From the IMG/VR virus record IMGVR_UViG_3300021138_002231, positions 1-64,000 of that record: a DNA stretch of 64,000 nucleotides. One strand, given 5' to 3'. The translations under genes and the position numbers were made by a program. A model generated the notes under the pieces. The model did no database searches. It saw only the letters and a program-made list of their open reading frames with translations, and was not told the origin of the DNA. The first letter of the stretch is position 1; each line of letters starts with the position of its first letter. This DNA is from a virus. Positions 54,801 to 63,989 of this stretch are shown piece by piece.

Positions 54801-57800
54801 AAACTGCTATTTATAGCAGACAAAGGTGTAACCAATGTCGCCATTTGTGTGCCAGACTCTGCTGAAACGACTTGAGATGTTCCTGGAATAGTATATCCAA
54901 TTGTAACTGAATCTTTATAATAAATAATTGGATTAGTTATATCTGTTATATTAATATAATATTGATTTAATGCCACTCCTGTTTGATCAATAGTGTAGTT
55001 AAGAGTGGTTGGGGAACCCCCTTGAGGAGTATAATTAACTGTAAACCCATTTGGACTTGTAGGACTAACGTCAGCATCAAATGTCAAGATAATTTGTGTG
55101 CCAGAAGATTGAACAATTGCTGTATTTAAAATTGGCGCAGCAGCATTATTAACGGCGAATGTTTGAGTGGTTAAAAATCCATATCCTGGACTTGTAGGGG
55201 AACCACTAAACGGCCCTGGATCAGTTTGCGCATCATGAATTCTTCCACCAGAATTCAAATCTGTATATGTTGCTTGAATTGTGGACCCAGGTGTTAAACT
55301 TGAAGCTAAAGTCAATTTGACAACACTATTATTAGTGCCTTGTAATGTCGCAGATGAAACCCCAATAGAGGATGGGCTTCCACCAACTGTTTCCTGTACA
55401 CTCCAACAACTGGCTAAAGTGCCTATCGCGGTCAAATTAGGTGCTGATGAATTTGAATTAAGATGAACATAAATATAATTGCCGTCTGCACTTGATGTTG
55501 TTGATGATGTATTAACTGTTATACTATTAACACGACTTCTATTAATAACAGGGAAGCTTGCTGTATATGGAGGAAAACCATTGGTTGTACCAACATAAGC
55601 ATCTGTTGTGGAATCAAGCGTGTATTGAATTGCCACAACATCACTATCATTTAATAAAATTGGCAATTGAATAGTTAAAGTATGGGAGTTTGGTGATAAT
55701 GTGACAGATGTTGGAGTAACTGGAGAAGAATTGACAGTTACTCCGATTCCAGAAGTGGAACTTATATTATTCACAAGAGTAAAAACAATTGTTGAATAAG
55801 TTAAACTTGTAGGATTGTCTGATGCAACAAAATCAGAAGCACAATAATTTAGTAAATTATAAACTTTTTGATTATTAACAGAACTTGGGTTTAATAGATT
55901 TCCTAATGAATCTTGAATGTTAGATGTATTTGGAGGACCATATGAAGAATTATAAGTTACTTTATAATTATCAGTCAAGTTAATACTTTGAGTTGGAATA
56001 GTCAATCGGACTGTCTTTGCATCTAATCCTGTGGTCCCTTTAATTATCTGGGCTGTTGGGGTAACGGTAGTAGAAAATCCAGAACCATGTTTAATAACCC
56101 AATTGATAATAGATGGATTAATGATGCTCAAAGGAGTATTAGATGTATTCAACACAACATCAATATAATTTCCGTCTGGAGTAATTGATGCATAATTAAA
56201 AGTTAAATTGTTAGATGTAGAACTATTTGTTACAGATATAGTAGAACTAGATAAATACACACTATTATGTATGTCTTTTGTCTTATTTGAATTTGTCGCA
56301 TTATACGTCAATTGAATCAAATGAGATTGCGCATATATAGGACTAGATAAATTAAATTGATATTTTGTTGTATCTACAAGCTTTGTTATTGATGAAATAG
56401 TTGAGGTTTTATCGACTCCGTCTACTGTTAGAGTAAAGCCTTGAACTGATCCAGCAGGGTTGTCTAGAGTGACGTTATCACTAAACGTTAAAACAATATA
56501 AGTTCCATCGACGCTTGAAGCAGCACTTGCCATTAAGGGAGCTATGACATTTGCTATTGGTGCGGCTGTGAAAGATTGCAATTGTTGCACTGGGCTAGAT
56601 GAGTCTTGAATATATGGAGACGCATGATTGTATGATAAAGTTAGTGTATCAGAAGGTGATAGAGCAGCTACGCTGGCTGTTATTTTTGCAGGCGAATTAG
56701 ATATCACATAAGAAAGCACGGATATTGGTGATCCATTTTTATATATTGTAAATTGCGGATTACCTGTTCCAGATTTAGAAATTGGAGGATTTGGAGTTGA
56801 CAAATATATTGAAATAGACGTTCCTGCACTATCTGTCGTAGCAGAACTAAAATTTAATAAAGATACAGTACTTAAATTACTCATATTAAATGAGCCATTT
56901 TGAATAGACATTCCAGAACGTTCATCTATTAATCCTAAATAATAATTGGGAGCTGAATAACTTACAGTAATTGTATCAGATGCTTTAATCGGACTTCCTA
57001 CAATATTTAAAGTAATTTGATTTGCCCATTCAATCGTTGTAGGCACAGTATATGTGGCAGGGCTTCCGCTAATATAAACCGCAAAAGGTGATCCAGTAAT
57101 AATAGAACTGTGTGAAATTTCATTAGAATACAGTGTAACTTGAGTTCCGTCCGCACTAACAATACCATTAAGATGGTCGTTAAAACACACGCAAATAGGA
57201 TTGTTATTATAATCTTTATTAAAGTTATGTAAAGGATTTCCAAGATAACCAGTATATAGATTATTTGATCCACCAGGTTGAGTATATGTTACATATAAAA
57301 TTTGACCTGTATTTAAAGAACTTAATGTTAAAGTTACTATGTCATTATTTGGATATGAATTTAATGATGTTGACGATATTGATATTGGTGAATCAGTTCC
57401 ATATTCATATACAGCAAATCCTTGTATCGCTCCAGAACCAGAATATGATAATAAATCAGAAAATATTACTTCAATAGTTTGTTTATCATTTTGCAAATAA
57501 GCATATTGAGGTATAGTGTAGCTTGTGCCATAAGTTGTTGTGGATATACTAATTGGCGATTCAAGTGTTTGTAATCTCACACTTGAATCCGCATAAGCAC
57601 TCACAGAATCAGAAAGTGATTTATTATAAAATAATGTTAAAGTACTTCCAGCTCTGATTAATCTATTTTGATTTAAAACTAATTGAATTTGATTGATACT
57701 ATATGACGGAGTAAACGCCCAATATGGCATTTTAATTCCATCAATATAAATTTCAAAACCAGTATAAGGTAAAGTAGAAGAATAGTTAATATTTTCTGAT

Positions 57801-58672
57801 AATGTTAAATTAACATTGTAAGTAGAAGACGCATATGTTAAGGAAGCACCAGTAATAACTAATTCTTTAGCAGACAACGGTTTATTAGAAAAAGCTGTAG
57901 TAAAAGTTCCGCTTGACGCATCTGTAAAATCAGTATATAGCAATCCGCCGTCATAGCTAATCGTAAACGTATTATCTATTGTTGGACTTGAAAATGTTAA
58001 AATTAGTTGATTTTCCACATATGGACTAATAGTTATAGTAGAAGGAATGGCTGTATTTGGCATTCCTCCACCTATAGTCCAGTGCAAATGTAAAGCATTT
58101 TTTAAATTAGTTAGATTTCCTATTACTAATCCAGGATGTGGCGTCGTGAAATTTAAAAATACTTTTGTTCCATCAGCGCTATAGTGAGCATTAACACATT
58201 GAATTTCATCAATAATACTATTATTAATTATTTGTATTGGAGAACTTGTATTACTCGTATTTATATCAAAGTTACTTAAAAGTCCCGAAGACGTATTAAC
58301 TGGATTGCTACCTGGAACACTATAGCTTAATTCGACAGAATCTGTGTAATAAACAGAAATCCCAGATGTATTTGTAAAAATAATCTGACTGCCAGTTACT
58401 GATGATATATTCCAAGTTACAGATTTTGTGACATTGGCTATATCTTTTACCGTAATGGTAAATCCGTTAGGCCAAGATAAAGAATTAATTATGGTATCAG
58501 ATAAGTTTAGTGTTAAACTATTACTGTTTACAACGGCGCTAATGGGATAGGCACCACTCATAGCCTTAAAATCCAAAGAAGACTTAGCATTCTTTTTACT
58601 TAAATTCTTAGTATTTTTTTGGACAATTGAATTGTCTTCAAAATTTTCTGGAGTTGGTATGTTATCGCCCAT
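48836..58672 (-). CDS. Giant SwmB-repeat, PA14 surface protein
   Basis: The 3278-residue protein has no signal peptide. About 18 related repeats of roughly 100-120 residues (about 45-2150) show the SwmB pattern DGTYIVLTFSDNV ... GFTLTVDG ... ITLTYN. The part after about 2150 includes a jelly-roll-like region, propeller-like repeats (YVGLSNGVVLSSNSG, LYAGLSNGYIMQ) and a PA14-like domain at about 2820-2925 (YTFYLDISDGARLYIGGELI, WTSIRIEYY). SwmB and PA14 occur in adhesins and carbohydrate-binding proteins, so a long virion fibre contacting cells is likely. SD CAGGAA precedes the ATG. Confidence 0.75.
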   Translation of the reverse strand: MGDNIPTPENFEDNSIVQKNTKNLSKKNAKSSLDFKAMSGAYPISAVVNSNSLTLNLSDTIINSLSWPNGFTITVKDIANVTKSVTWNISSVTGSQIIFTNTSGISVYYTDSVELSYSVPGSNPVNTSSGLLSNFDINTSNTSSPIQIINNSIIDEIQCVNAHYSADGTKVFLNFTTPHPGLVIGNLTNLKNALHLHWTIGGGMPNTAIPSTITISPYVENQLILTFSSPTIDNTFTISYDGGLLYTDFTDASSGTFTTAFSNKPLSAKELVITGASLTYASSTYNVNLTLSENINYSSTLPYTGFEIYIDGIKMPYWAFTPSYSINQIQLVLNQNRLIRAGSTLTLFYNKSLSDSVSAYADSSVRLQTLESPISISTTTYGTSYTIPQYAYLQNDKQTIEVIFSDLLSYSGSGAIQGFAVYEYGTDSPISISSTSLNSYPNNDIVTLTLSSLNTGQILYVTYTQPGGSNNLYTGYLGNPLHNFNKDYNNNPICVCFNDHLNGIVSADGTQVTLYSNEISHSSIITGSPFAVYISGSPATYTVPTTIEWANQITLNIVGSPIKASDTITVSYSAPNYYLGLIDERSGMSIQNGSFNMSNLSTVSLLNFSSATTDSAGTSISIYLSTPNPPISKSGTGNPQFTIYKNGSPISVLSYVISNSPAKITASVAALSPSDTLTLSYNHASPYIQDSSSPVQQLQSFTAAPIANVIAPLMASAASSVDGTYIVLTFSDNVTLDNPAGSVQGFTLTVDGVDKTSTISSITKLVDTTKYQFNLSSPIYAQSHLIQLTYNATNSNKTKDIHNSVYLSSSTISVTNSSTSNNLTFNYASITPDGNYIDVVLNTSNTPLSIINPSIINWVIKHGSGFSTTVTPTAQIIKGTTGLDAKTVRLTIPTQSINLTDNYKVTYNSSYGPPNTSNIQDSLGNLLNPSSVNNQKVYNLLNYCASDFVASDNPTSLTYSTIVFTLVNNISSTSGIGVTVNSSPVTPTSVTLSPNSHTLTIQLPILLNDSDVVAIQYTLDSTTDAYVGTTNGFPPYTASFPVINRSRVNSITVNTSSTTSSADGNYIYVHLNSNSSAPNLTAIGTLASCWSVQETVGGSPSSIGVSSATLQGTNNSVVKLTLASSLTPGSTIQATYTDLNSGGRIHDAQTDPGPFSGSPTSPGYGFLTTQTFAVNNAAAPILNTAIVQSSGTQIILTFDADVSPTSPNGFTVNYTPQGGSPTTLNYTIDQTGVALNQYYINITDITNPIIYYKDSVTIGYTIPGTSQVVSAESGTQMATLVTPLSAINSSLQSHLIFDNAYTSNDGSQVLVILNSPVGTTVTGTDLNTAWQVKQGTNVFNVSSVIQYSGDSSGKTIQLNLVSNLVAGGTVTVSYLDSYYVSNPTNPQGTNSNSITNSQTPANKLFAFTNQSVVNNTYPTLSNVVVQNDGRYIHVTLSDFNNVTPNNPDGFTVNINSYVMSGTFGRSTTSVTILTTSVSHPSPDVYVIDLGTPTIYPSDIVTLDYAIGTYPIEDIDSSRQLQGFTGYVAENNSELDRFYVAFAHTGFDNNNYVSESSVDIQFFTEYPGIIPSSGPINGFTLKDNQSNVIATTATYKTSNGNFSSIELSVTSGVLSQSDYYVSYDPTGFTPITNSNSTALHGGTFTDIQVFNNIATSSCAIDGKTITLTYMPDINTVSGLDPDGLYVNVITDSGVTSLDSTQYTLSKASNVYTISLTSYQVDNTKLLYIQYDRPSSGTNYFKGDQHGSNIYTGRELNVDFPPFTYPSCKIQTLNNSLNPIPFINSASTTDDGLYIYVSVYNNYYNLYPHTIGANVEGFFVLENGLPFDISSAKVDSFHSIGLYTQAMTIKLTCVNPTSYNKVYTLGYDSYIGNSHGDNIYNNNVPVNYLPNYDFNVSITNNTSSSNPPYIKTASLQSDGETIIVTMSEYVLPSSPLGFSVVVDGNNVVINSISYSTLNDTYTLSLNVLQPITRNQIVELIYTSASTTSYIYKGSSPAPPYYYLQPTTVFVENNGPVNTAPIFFDAYTSIDGSQIFINFAEVYAPPLTSSSSLNGFGVTVNGSSATITSQTINAPTQILLTLNSSVVHGDEIVVTYNPGNLTDSFIPANSVASFTQPVLNLVSYYNDIFFDPVVWAGLNINPALGDLYENRIGYPVAQVSLDTTPPLGDIIINENPGSGGMQVHHFAVYTDTTPTIPSVTEQLLFNTQYYAFQFASPGVETLASISVKLSISSLASNGSEYIEMYLYSDDFNTVGSRISTSSNQLLFSTLTPSSTEYAFTFTDTLKSNTNYWVVMALSNMPIGNNNPVIILGGHALETGVTAQSEDIINWVYNTGDIPVYLITTSTKTIAEGTIELEDPFGVAIRKAQYFGDATNPGEYELLGINDYRSLTYYFNNPADKISFIEVGVTANKPKNYIIEAKINASDDWSSLFTIIANSATTDYYTYTFSAALSLYAVRMRYKGDYYASNTSAKLSIAATDKLSGVVAAKFSRYSDFRDATDFPGADSSGWVQIEDGLSEFDWNLINSNQTWKLQGASVSGQIKKMIQFGAGIVIATSNKLYLYKTNGNITNTYTVPSANIVINALTIHQNNLYVGLSNGVVLSSNSGANYTTLFTIPNALSIISLTSYNSALFIGTGPNSSGKSSLYYYTNNILSLNRTFNQPYIYALASVGNYLYVALGGVTGLNAGAIYQFDNIQWTLTLTSNTDAVYTLLHATANGKLYAGLSNGYIMQLSFSNGKPQSWSKSYVSDANVFYAMEDDPSGNYFWSATDTGLIGYVANSNTYYPIDSPSIVSGGLMSTWTNSDASNYQYVGIGANQIIVEDGPINWDNTFPSGVNSSYINTVWEGYIQTSTSENYTFYLDISDGARLYIGGELIIDAWKNNSSITEYTGIATMVSGQWTSIRIEYYLGSESHPGIKLYWSSNTISKELVPSTSLGLPNNVRDLAYIGARLFAGIADGNLYILDPSQIGQTERYAYALFKDAAGNVTPLPGYSDDIVQDSPTINGVKISNGTIYQVHADKSTAAIFSSSVSSALYAPDRLIEQQAIYESQPFYAPTLTTWSNISTLAQYPVGATVGNGLMQGTGIKIYVRTGNTRAQCLSADWGSPFDINNITDTISGGTGYITNTFNIATLSGKWLQYKLVMSSASQNFAPIIKNVTLTYSSANASYFFSALFDTSIYSSDISAPQIRRGLLAADYITNGGQVVFGYITDPTAGNTFDFTQYNIITPNTVFELPEASQYIRFAILLVSVGTNPAIVYDWAVMLDDGPVDMNIMDYLYNH

Positions 58673-58691
58673 TTAATAATTCCTGCATAAT

Positions 58692-58723
58692 AAATTGTAT
58701 TTGAAAATACAACAATACAATTT
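58692..58723 (-). terminator. Hairpin between giant genes
   Basis: TTGTATT/AATACAA with a TGAA loop, and an alternative longer pairing AAATTGTATT/AATACAATTT, lie after the stop of the 1744-residue gene. Confidence 0.45.
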
Positions 58724-58754
58724 AAATTATACAAAAGTTAATTTAATTCCTGGT

Positions 58755-61700
58755 TTAATACGGACTTCTAATTGTGCCTTTTTGACCAGAAACTATTAAC
58801 GTTCCTTTGTATGAAGATGCGCTTAATGGTCTAATTACACCAGTTCCATCGGTTTTTCTCGGATATGGTGGATTTTCATAAACCCAAGTTTGATTATTTG
58901 AATCATATATAAACATTTTTGAAGCTCTATCATCAGGATTATCTGATTTCAATATTTTACTGATGCCATCAGTTAAAGCATAAACAGTACCAAGGTGATT
59001 AACCAATTTTCTGACCCCACCAGTAGATGGAAGGCGTGATTGAAGAGCAAAATTATATATTTTACGAGTAACAGGAGGTATTACACTACCAGTCACGAAT
59101 TTCATATCGCCATATAACCATACAGAATTGTTTTCTAAAGGATTGGTTTTGCCAAATCTTATTTGAGCATTTGATGTTGGTAATGTTAAGAAATTAGCAA
59201 CATCAATAATAGGCGTATCTGTTTTTCCTATCCATACTTTAATATCTCTACCATCGACACCAACTCGTATGGGTGTAATATTATATCTTAAATTTGGTAA
59301 AGCATCAGGTTCAACAGTATCAGTTACTACTGCAATATAATCTATATACCAGTCTGTGGGCCGATTTTGATCTGTTGGTAAATAAGTTAATGAAAATGAT
59401 ATATCTTTTACCATACCATGCCATTGAGGTGAAAATTCATATGTAACAAAACCTAATTCATTAACCAGTGGAGTATCTGTCCAATAATAAAAGTCATTAG
59501 CTGAATCAGCAAATTCATTAATTGAAACTTTTAGTCTAATATTTTCTAAAATATTCTCAAATGGCTCAGAATACAAAGTAGATGTAGAAACTGAATTATT
59601 TTCTCTAGGTGTGACTTTCATTCTTATTTTAATTTTACTTTGTGTATCAATTTTAAACTGATCATGTAAGTTATAAATTACTGGATCATAATCATTATTT
59701 ATATTAGCATGTAGTGAGCCAGATACATAGTCTAAATTATTAATGTATGCGTTAGAAGGTCCTGTATTTTCCCCAGCCCAATTTGTGCTAGAAGCAGTAG
59801 ATGTTGTATCATTAGGGTAAAATGGCCCATAATTTGATAGTGAATTAGAGCCATTAAAATTCCACATAATATAATTGCCAGAAGTTGGCATTTGTTCATC
59901 ACTCACTGAAAATGATGTTATAGGTGAAACTGGGGTTATGTTAGACACTCCAAATTGATAAGAATATTGATTGTCACCGCTCGTAATGATTATATCAGAA
60001 GGTGATAACTGAACATCATAATACCAATATCCATCGCTAATTTGAAAACCTTGTCTATTTGGCGTTGAGGATATAGTATTTGATGTATTGTAATACATCA
60101 TGCCTAATTCAAATGTATATTGTGGCTTGCTAAATAGAATTGGGCTTACTCCTACGGTCCCAGAAGTGGTTGTTAGCCAAGTTGTTGAATATTGAGTATC
60201 TCCTTTTTCTACATATACACCAGTATTTACACCGAATGAATTTGAAGAAGGTAGTTCACTTGCTCTAGTCCAGGAACCACTTGCAGCCAAATATACACCA
60301 TTTTGTATTGGATTAGTTTGATTTTTAACTAAAATTCTTGTTCCAACAACACTTACATAAAAACCGTCTATTGTTTGATTAAGTCCTGATAGACTAATGT
60401 TTTCTGTTGTTGCACAGATTACGTTAATAACAGCATTAGATGGTAAATTTTTAGATATGGTTTGTTCCCAGTCAGAACCAGTATTGGCAGTCAACGTGAC
60501 AATAGAATTAGTATTTGTGCCACTATTAATTTTTAATGCATTAATATTACTTGGTGTAATATCATTATTATTTGTTTGAACAGTCGTAATTGCATTATTA
60601 AGGGGATCATTAGTAAAGCTAATATATGGTTGCCAAGGATTTTTATATGAATTTTGTACTACCCATTTTTCTTTAGCTTGTGGTTCAATCATCTTTTCAT
60701 AATATGTCCATATTTCAGGTCTATCTCCAATACCTGCGAATATTTGTTTGCCGCTTGTAATTAAAGTAGAAACAGGAATACTATCACTGTTAATTGATCC
60801 TATTCTTGTATTAATTAAATCGATTTCATTTAAAGTTTCAATCACTTCGTTTTGATCTAATATTCGTCTATATGTTAAAATCTTGCTTTGATTCGTTCCA
60901 ATAAATAATTTATCATATGCACTTGTTGCACATGTGATATCGCCACTACTTGTAGCTAAAAATCCCGTATATGAAACTAATTCCCAAGAACTACTATTAA
61001 TAGCCAGATGAGTTGGCGCTCTAAATAATCTAGGTACATTAGATGTACCAGCATAAATATAAGAAATGTTATTAGAAGCATAAATGTCTTCAAAATTAAT
61101 ATCTGTCAATGATGTGTTATTTGAATAGTATTTCTCAATTTGGAACTGATGTTCAGTTAGCATTGTTACTGGTAAGGACGTATTATTGCTTGAACATGTA
61201 AAAACAGGTCCATTAATAACTTTACCATCACAGGCATAAATATTACCTTTATTTGTACCAATATATAAATAATTATCTGTTGGAAGCATTGATAATATAG
61301 CTTTTTCGCCTTTATATCCAAGATCAGCCACACTAAATACATTCATTCCATCCCAAGCCCATAATTGCGCGGAGTCTCTAATTACAGTAACTGTTGGATA
61401 AGGCGATTGAGGTGCATCAAACACTATTAATCCTCTAACTGAATCAATGGTAAATGTAGCTGAGTTAGATACAGTAACTCTATCTGTGCTTCTAAATAAA
61501 ATTTTACTTCCATACGGTGATATAGCGTAAAATGCTGTATTACCAGCATATGTACTATCATTAGAATTTATCAAAGAATAGTTATTGTATTCATAGTGTT
61601 TAATGGCAGAAAAGTAAAGTACATTATTCCATTCAGTAGAATCAATAAATAATACATTGCGATCAGAAGCATTATAGAGCATTTCTGTTAAAGAATCCGC

Positions 61701-63989
61701 TTCCATAACATTATTACCGTAATCTCTAAATTGCACTTCTATTCTTTTAATTCCATCTTCACTATTTGCAAATGAATAAGGCAGATATTCTGAGTTAGGT
61801 ATCCAATAATTAGACCATGTATTTGATGATCCAGGAGCATATTCTCTGTATCTAAAATCTTTGACATCAGTAACATCATCTACGCCATTAATTTTAAGCC
61901 AAGATTTTTGTTGATTAATTAATTCGATTGGTGATCCATCCATTCCACTTACAAATTGGATACTTCCTCGTGGTGGAACGGTATCAATTAAAGCAATTTT
62001 TTGCTCCAGTAATGTAATAGGGTTTGTTTCCGTGATATTGCCAGCTTGGTCAGCTATTTGTACCCATACTTTTCTTGACCCGCTGTAACCATCTAAATCT
62101 GTATTAAGATAGCATGTGTATGTGCCCAATTCAGAAATAGTTAAAGAATTCCAATTAAGCCAAGGAGTAAACATTAATGTATTGTGAGATTCTCTCACAA
62201 TACGAAAAGCCAATAGTCCAGAATCTTGATCTATAGCTGTTATGGTTAATTGAGCTTGATTAACAGATGGAGCTAAATTATAGATGTAACTTAAGGTTGG
62301 TGTTGCATTACTATTGTCTTTTATAGGTGGCAAAATATCTACAAGAGTTTGATTTGACAAATTACTAAATTGGCTACTTATTCGAGCATGAGTATCTGCC
62401 GCGATTCGTGATTGCAAAACAGATAAATGACTAGTATTACTGTGTCTTTCTGAATATTCAGAAAACAATTTATACCACACGCCATCAACCAAATTCATGT
62501 GATTATTTAAAACTGTGATTGTATTAGGTTTTAAAATATTTGCGGCATATAATTCATATCCAAATGGAATTTGTATTGCGACCCAAACAGAACTGCCAAT
62601 TTCAACACTTGATAAATTAATATCATTAATTTGAACAAGATTATTATTTGGAGATGTTTGCCCATAAATCCAACCAGTTAATGGAGATAAAGTACCATTA
62701 ATATCTCCACTATAAAATCTGACAGCGGGTGATAATCCAGGATATAATTCTTGAATCTTTTTAATCTTAAATTCTAATAAATTGGCGGTTAATGTTAATA
62801 TATTATTTACATCTATATCTAAAATCATATTTGTAAAATAAACATTGCTAATAACTTTGTTTTCCAAATATGTATTGATATACCATGACGTTGAACCATA
62901 TATATCGCCATATTGAACTTTTATTAATCCGTCAGTAAAAGATTGAATTTTATTAAAAGCATAATGATAAAGTCCAGATGTTTCTGTTAAAATATATTGA
63001 TATATTCCATCCCCATAAACATAGAAATAATCGGCAGGATTTAGAGTATATCCATCAATAATAAAAGGCTGTATTATGCTGCCATCTTGATCTATTATTT
63101 CTGGAACTATATCCGACATACATGTGACATTCCAAATAAAGTCTTCATATGAATAGTGTGGATTGCCAGAAATATAAGCCGCATAATAATTGGAGCTTCC
63201 ATCATAAAAATAGTATCCATAATAATTGTCAGAAATTATATCTCCCATAGACTGGACTATAGTAGATTGTTCTGTGTTCACAATTAATCCCGCATATGCT
63301 TTATATAATATGCGATTAGTATTTTCATATAATAAATAATCACCTTCTTGTAAAGGTCTAAATTTTGTATTTGCTGGCAAAGTATTAGCTATATAATTAT
63401 TAATATCACTGATGGTTGTTACGCCTGGTTCTATAGCATAATTGGTAGTTAATGCTAAAGGCACACCAACAGATTTAATATTTCCATAATAAACATCATT
63501 TTCTTCAGTTAATGAAGAAATTAATGTTTGCCCTAAATATCTTTTTTGATATGTTAACCCGCTATTTGATTTAGTAAAATGTTTGATATTAACCTGTTCT
63601 TCTTTATTAAAAGAAGTCACAGGCAATATTCCGCTTGATCTAAATTGATAAACATTATAGTTGATGGAACCATTATTTGTTGACCCGCCAAACCCAACAT
63701 ACCATCCCAGGCCAGAAGTTGCATTTGCCGAAAAAGCAGGAATAAATTCCGTAGATGTAATTACATTTCCTGTAGTAGAATCATCAATTTCCAAATAAAT
63801 GAAACTGCCATCAATATTGTTATCCAATTTATGTTTCAATAGTTGAACATTAACAGTAAAGTTTGTCAATTTAAAATTATTAATCTGCTTGGTGTAAATT
63901 GTATGATTATTATTTCTTTGTGTAATAAAAATTCCATTTTTTGATGAAGAAAATACAATTTCTAATATGTCCGATAGAGGTTCGGACAT
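58755..63989 (-). CDS. Giant tail-fibre-like protein with propeller
   Basis: The 1744-residue protein starts at an ATG 11 bases from the window edge and appears complete. Ig-like segments (about 575-660: VPPRGSIQF and WVQIADQAGN) and propeller repeats (LYIGTNKGNIYACDG, LFIGTNQSKILTYR) are visible. A tail-fibre domain at about residues 1190-1290 (LVKNQTNPIQNGVYL, then GVYVEKGDTQY) resembles domains found in other phage tail fibres. No signal peptide is seen. It lies upstream of the two larger giants and is probably part of the same appendage. Confidence 0.7.
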   Translation of the reverse strand: MSEPLSDILEIVFSSSKNGIFITQRNNNHTIYTKQINNFKLTNFTVNVQLLKHKLDNNIDGSFIYLEIDDSTTGNVITSTEFIPAFSANATSGLGWYVGFGGSTNNGSINYNVYQFRSSGILPVTSFNKEEQVNIKHFTKSNSGLTYQKRYLGQTLISSLTEENDVYYGNIKSVGVPLALTTNYAIEPGVTTISDINNYIANTLPANTKFRPLQEGDYLLYENTNRILYKAYAGLIVNTEQSTIVQSMGDIISDNYYGYYFYDGSSNYYAAYISGNPHYSYEDFIWNVTCMSDIVPEIIDQDGSIIQPFIIDGYTLNPADYFYVYGDGIYQYILTETSGLYHYAFNKIQSFTDGLIKVQYGDIYGSTSWYINTYLENKVISNVYFTNMILDIDVNNILTLTANLLEFKIKKIQELYPGLSPAVRFYSGDINGTLSPLTGWIYGQTSPNNNLVQINDINLSSVEIGSSVWVAIQIPFGYELYAANILKPNTITVLNNHMNLVDGVWYKLFSEYSERHSNTSHLSVLQSRIAADTHARISSQFSNLSNQTLVDILPPIKDNSNATPTLSYIYNLAPSVNQAQLTITAIDQDSGLLAFRIVRESHNTLMFTPWLNWNSLTISELGTYTCYLNTDLDGYSGSRKVWVQIADQAGNITETNPITLLEQKIALIDTVPPRGSIQFVSGMDGSPIELINQQKSWLKINGVDDVTDVKDFRYREYAPGSSNTWSNYWIPNSEYLPYSFANSEDGIKRIEVQFRDYGNNVMEADSLTEMLYNASDRNVLFIDSTEWNNVLYFSAIKHYEYNNYSLINSNDSTYAGNTAFYAISPYGSKILFRSTDRVTVSNSATFTIDSVRGLIVFDAPQSPYPTVTVIRDSAQLWAWDGMNVFSVADLGYKGEKAILSMLPTDNYLYIGTNKGNIYACDGKVINGPVFTCSSNNTSLPVTMLTEHQFQIEKYYSNNTSLTDINFEDIYASNNISYIYAGTSNVPRLFRAPTHLAINSSSWELVSYTGFLATSSGDITCATSAYDKLFIGTNQSKILTYRRILDQNEVIETLNEIDLINTRIGSINSDSIPVSTLITSGKQIFAGIGDRPEIWTYYEKMIEPQAKEKWVVQNSYKNPWQPYISFTNDPLNNAITTVQTNNNDITPSNINALKINSGTNTNSIVTLTANTGSDWEQTISKNLPSNAVINVICATTENISLSGLNQTIDGFYVSVVGTRILVKNQTNPIQNGVYLAASGSWTRASELPSSNSFGVNTGVYVEKGDTQYSTTWLTTTSGTVGVSPILFSKPQYTFELGMMYYNTSNTISSTPNRQGFQISDGYWYYDVQLSPSDIIITSGDNQYSYQFGVSNITPVSPITSFSVSDEQMPTSGNYIMWNFNGSNSLSNYGPFYPNDTTSTASSTNWAGENTGPSNAYINNLDYVSGSLHANINNDYDPVIYNLHDQFKIDTQSKIKIRMKVTPRENNSVSTSTLYSEPFENILENIRLKVSINEFADSANDFYYWTDTPLVNELGFVTYEFSPQWHGMVKDISFSLTYLPTDQNRPTDWYIDYIAVVTDTVEPDALPNLRYNITPIRVGVDGRDIKVWIGKTDTPIIDVANFLTLPTSNAQIRFGKTNPLENNSVWLYGDMKFVTGSVIPPVTRKIYNFALQSRLPSTGGVRKLVNHLGTVYALTDGISKILKSDNPDDRASKMFIYDSNNQTWVYENPPYPRKTDGTGVIRPLSASSYKGTLIVSGQKGTIRSPY

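Noticed and set aside
40455-63989. Signal peptides on the giant surface proteins
   Set aside because: N-termini MAQISKFYNF, MGDNIPTPEN and MSEPLSDILE have no hydrophobic core.
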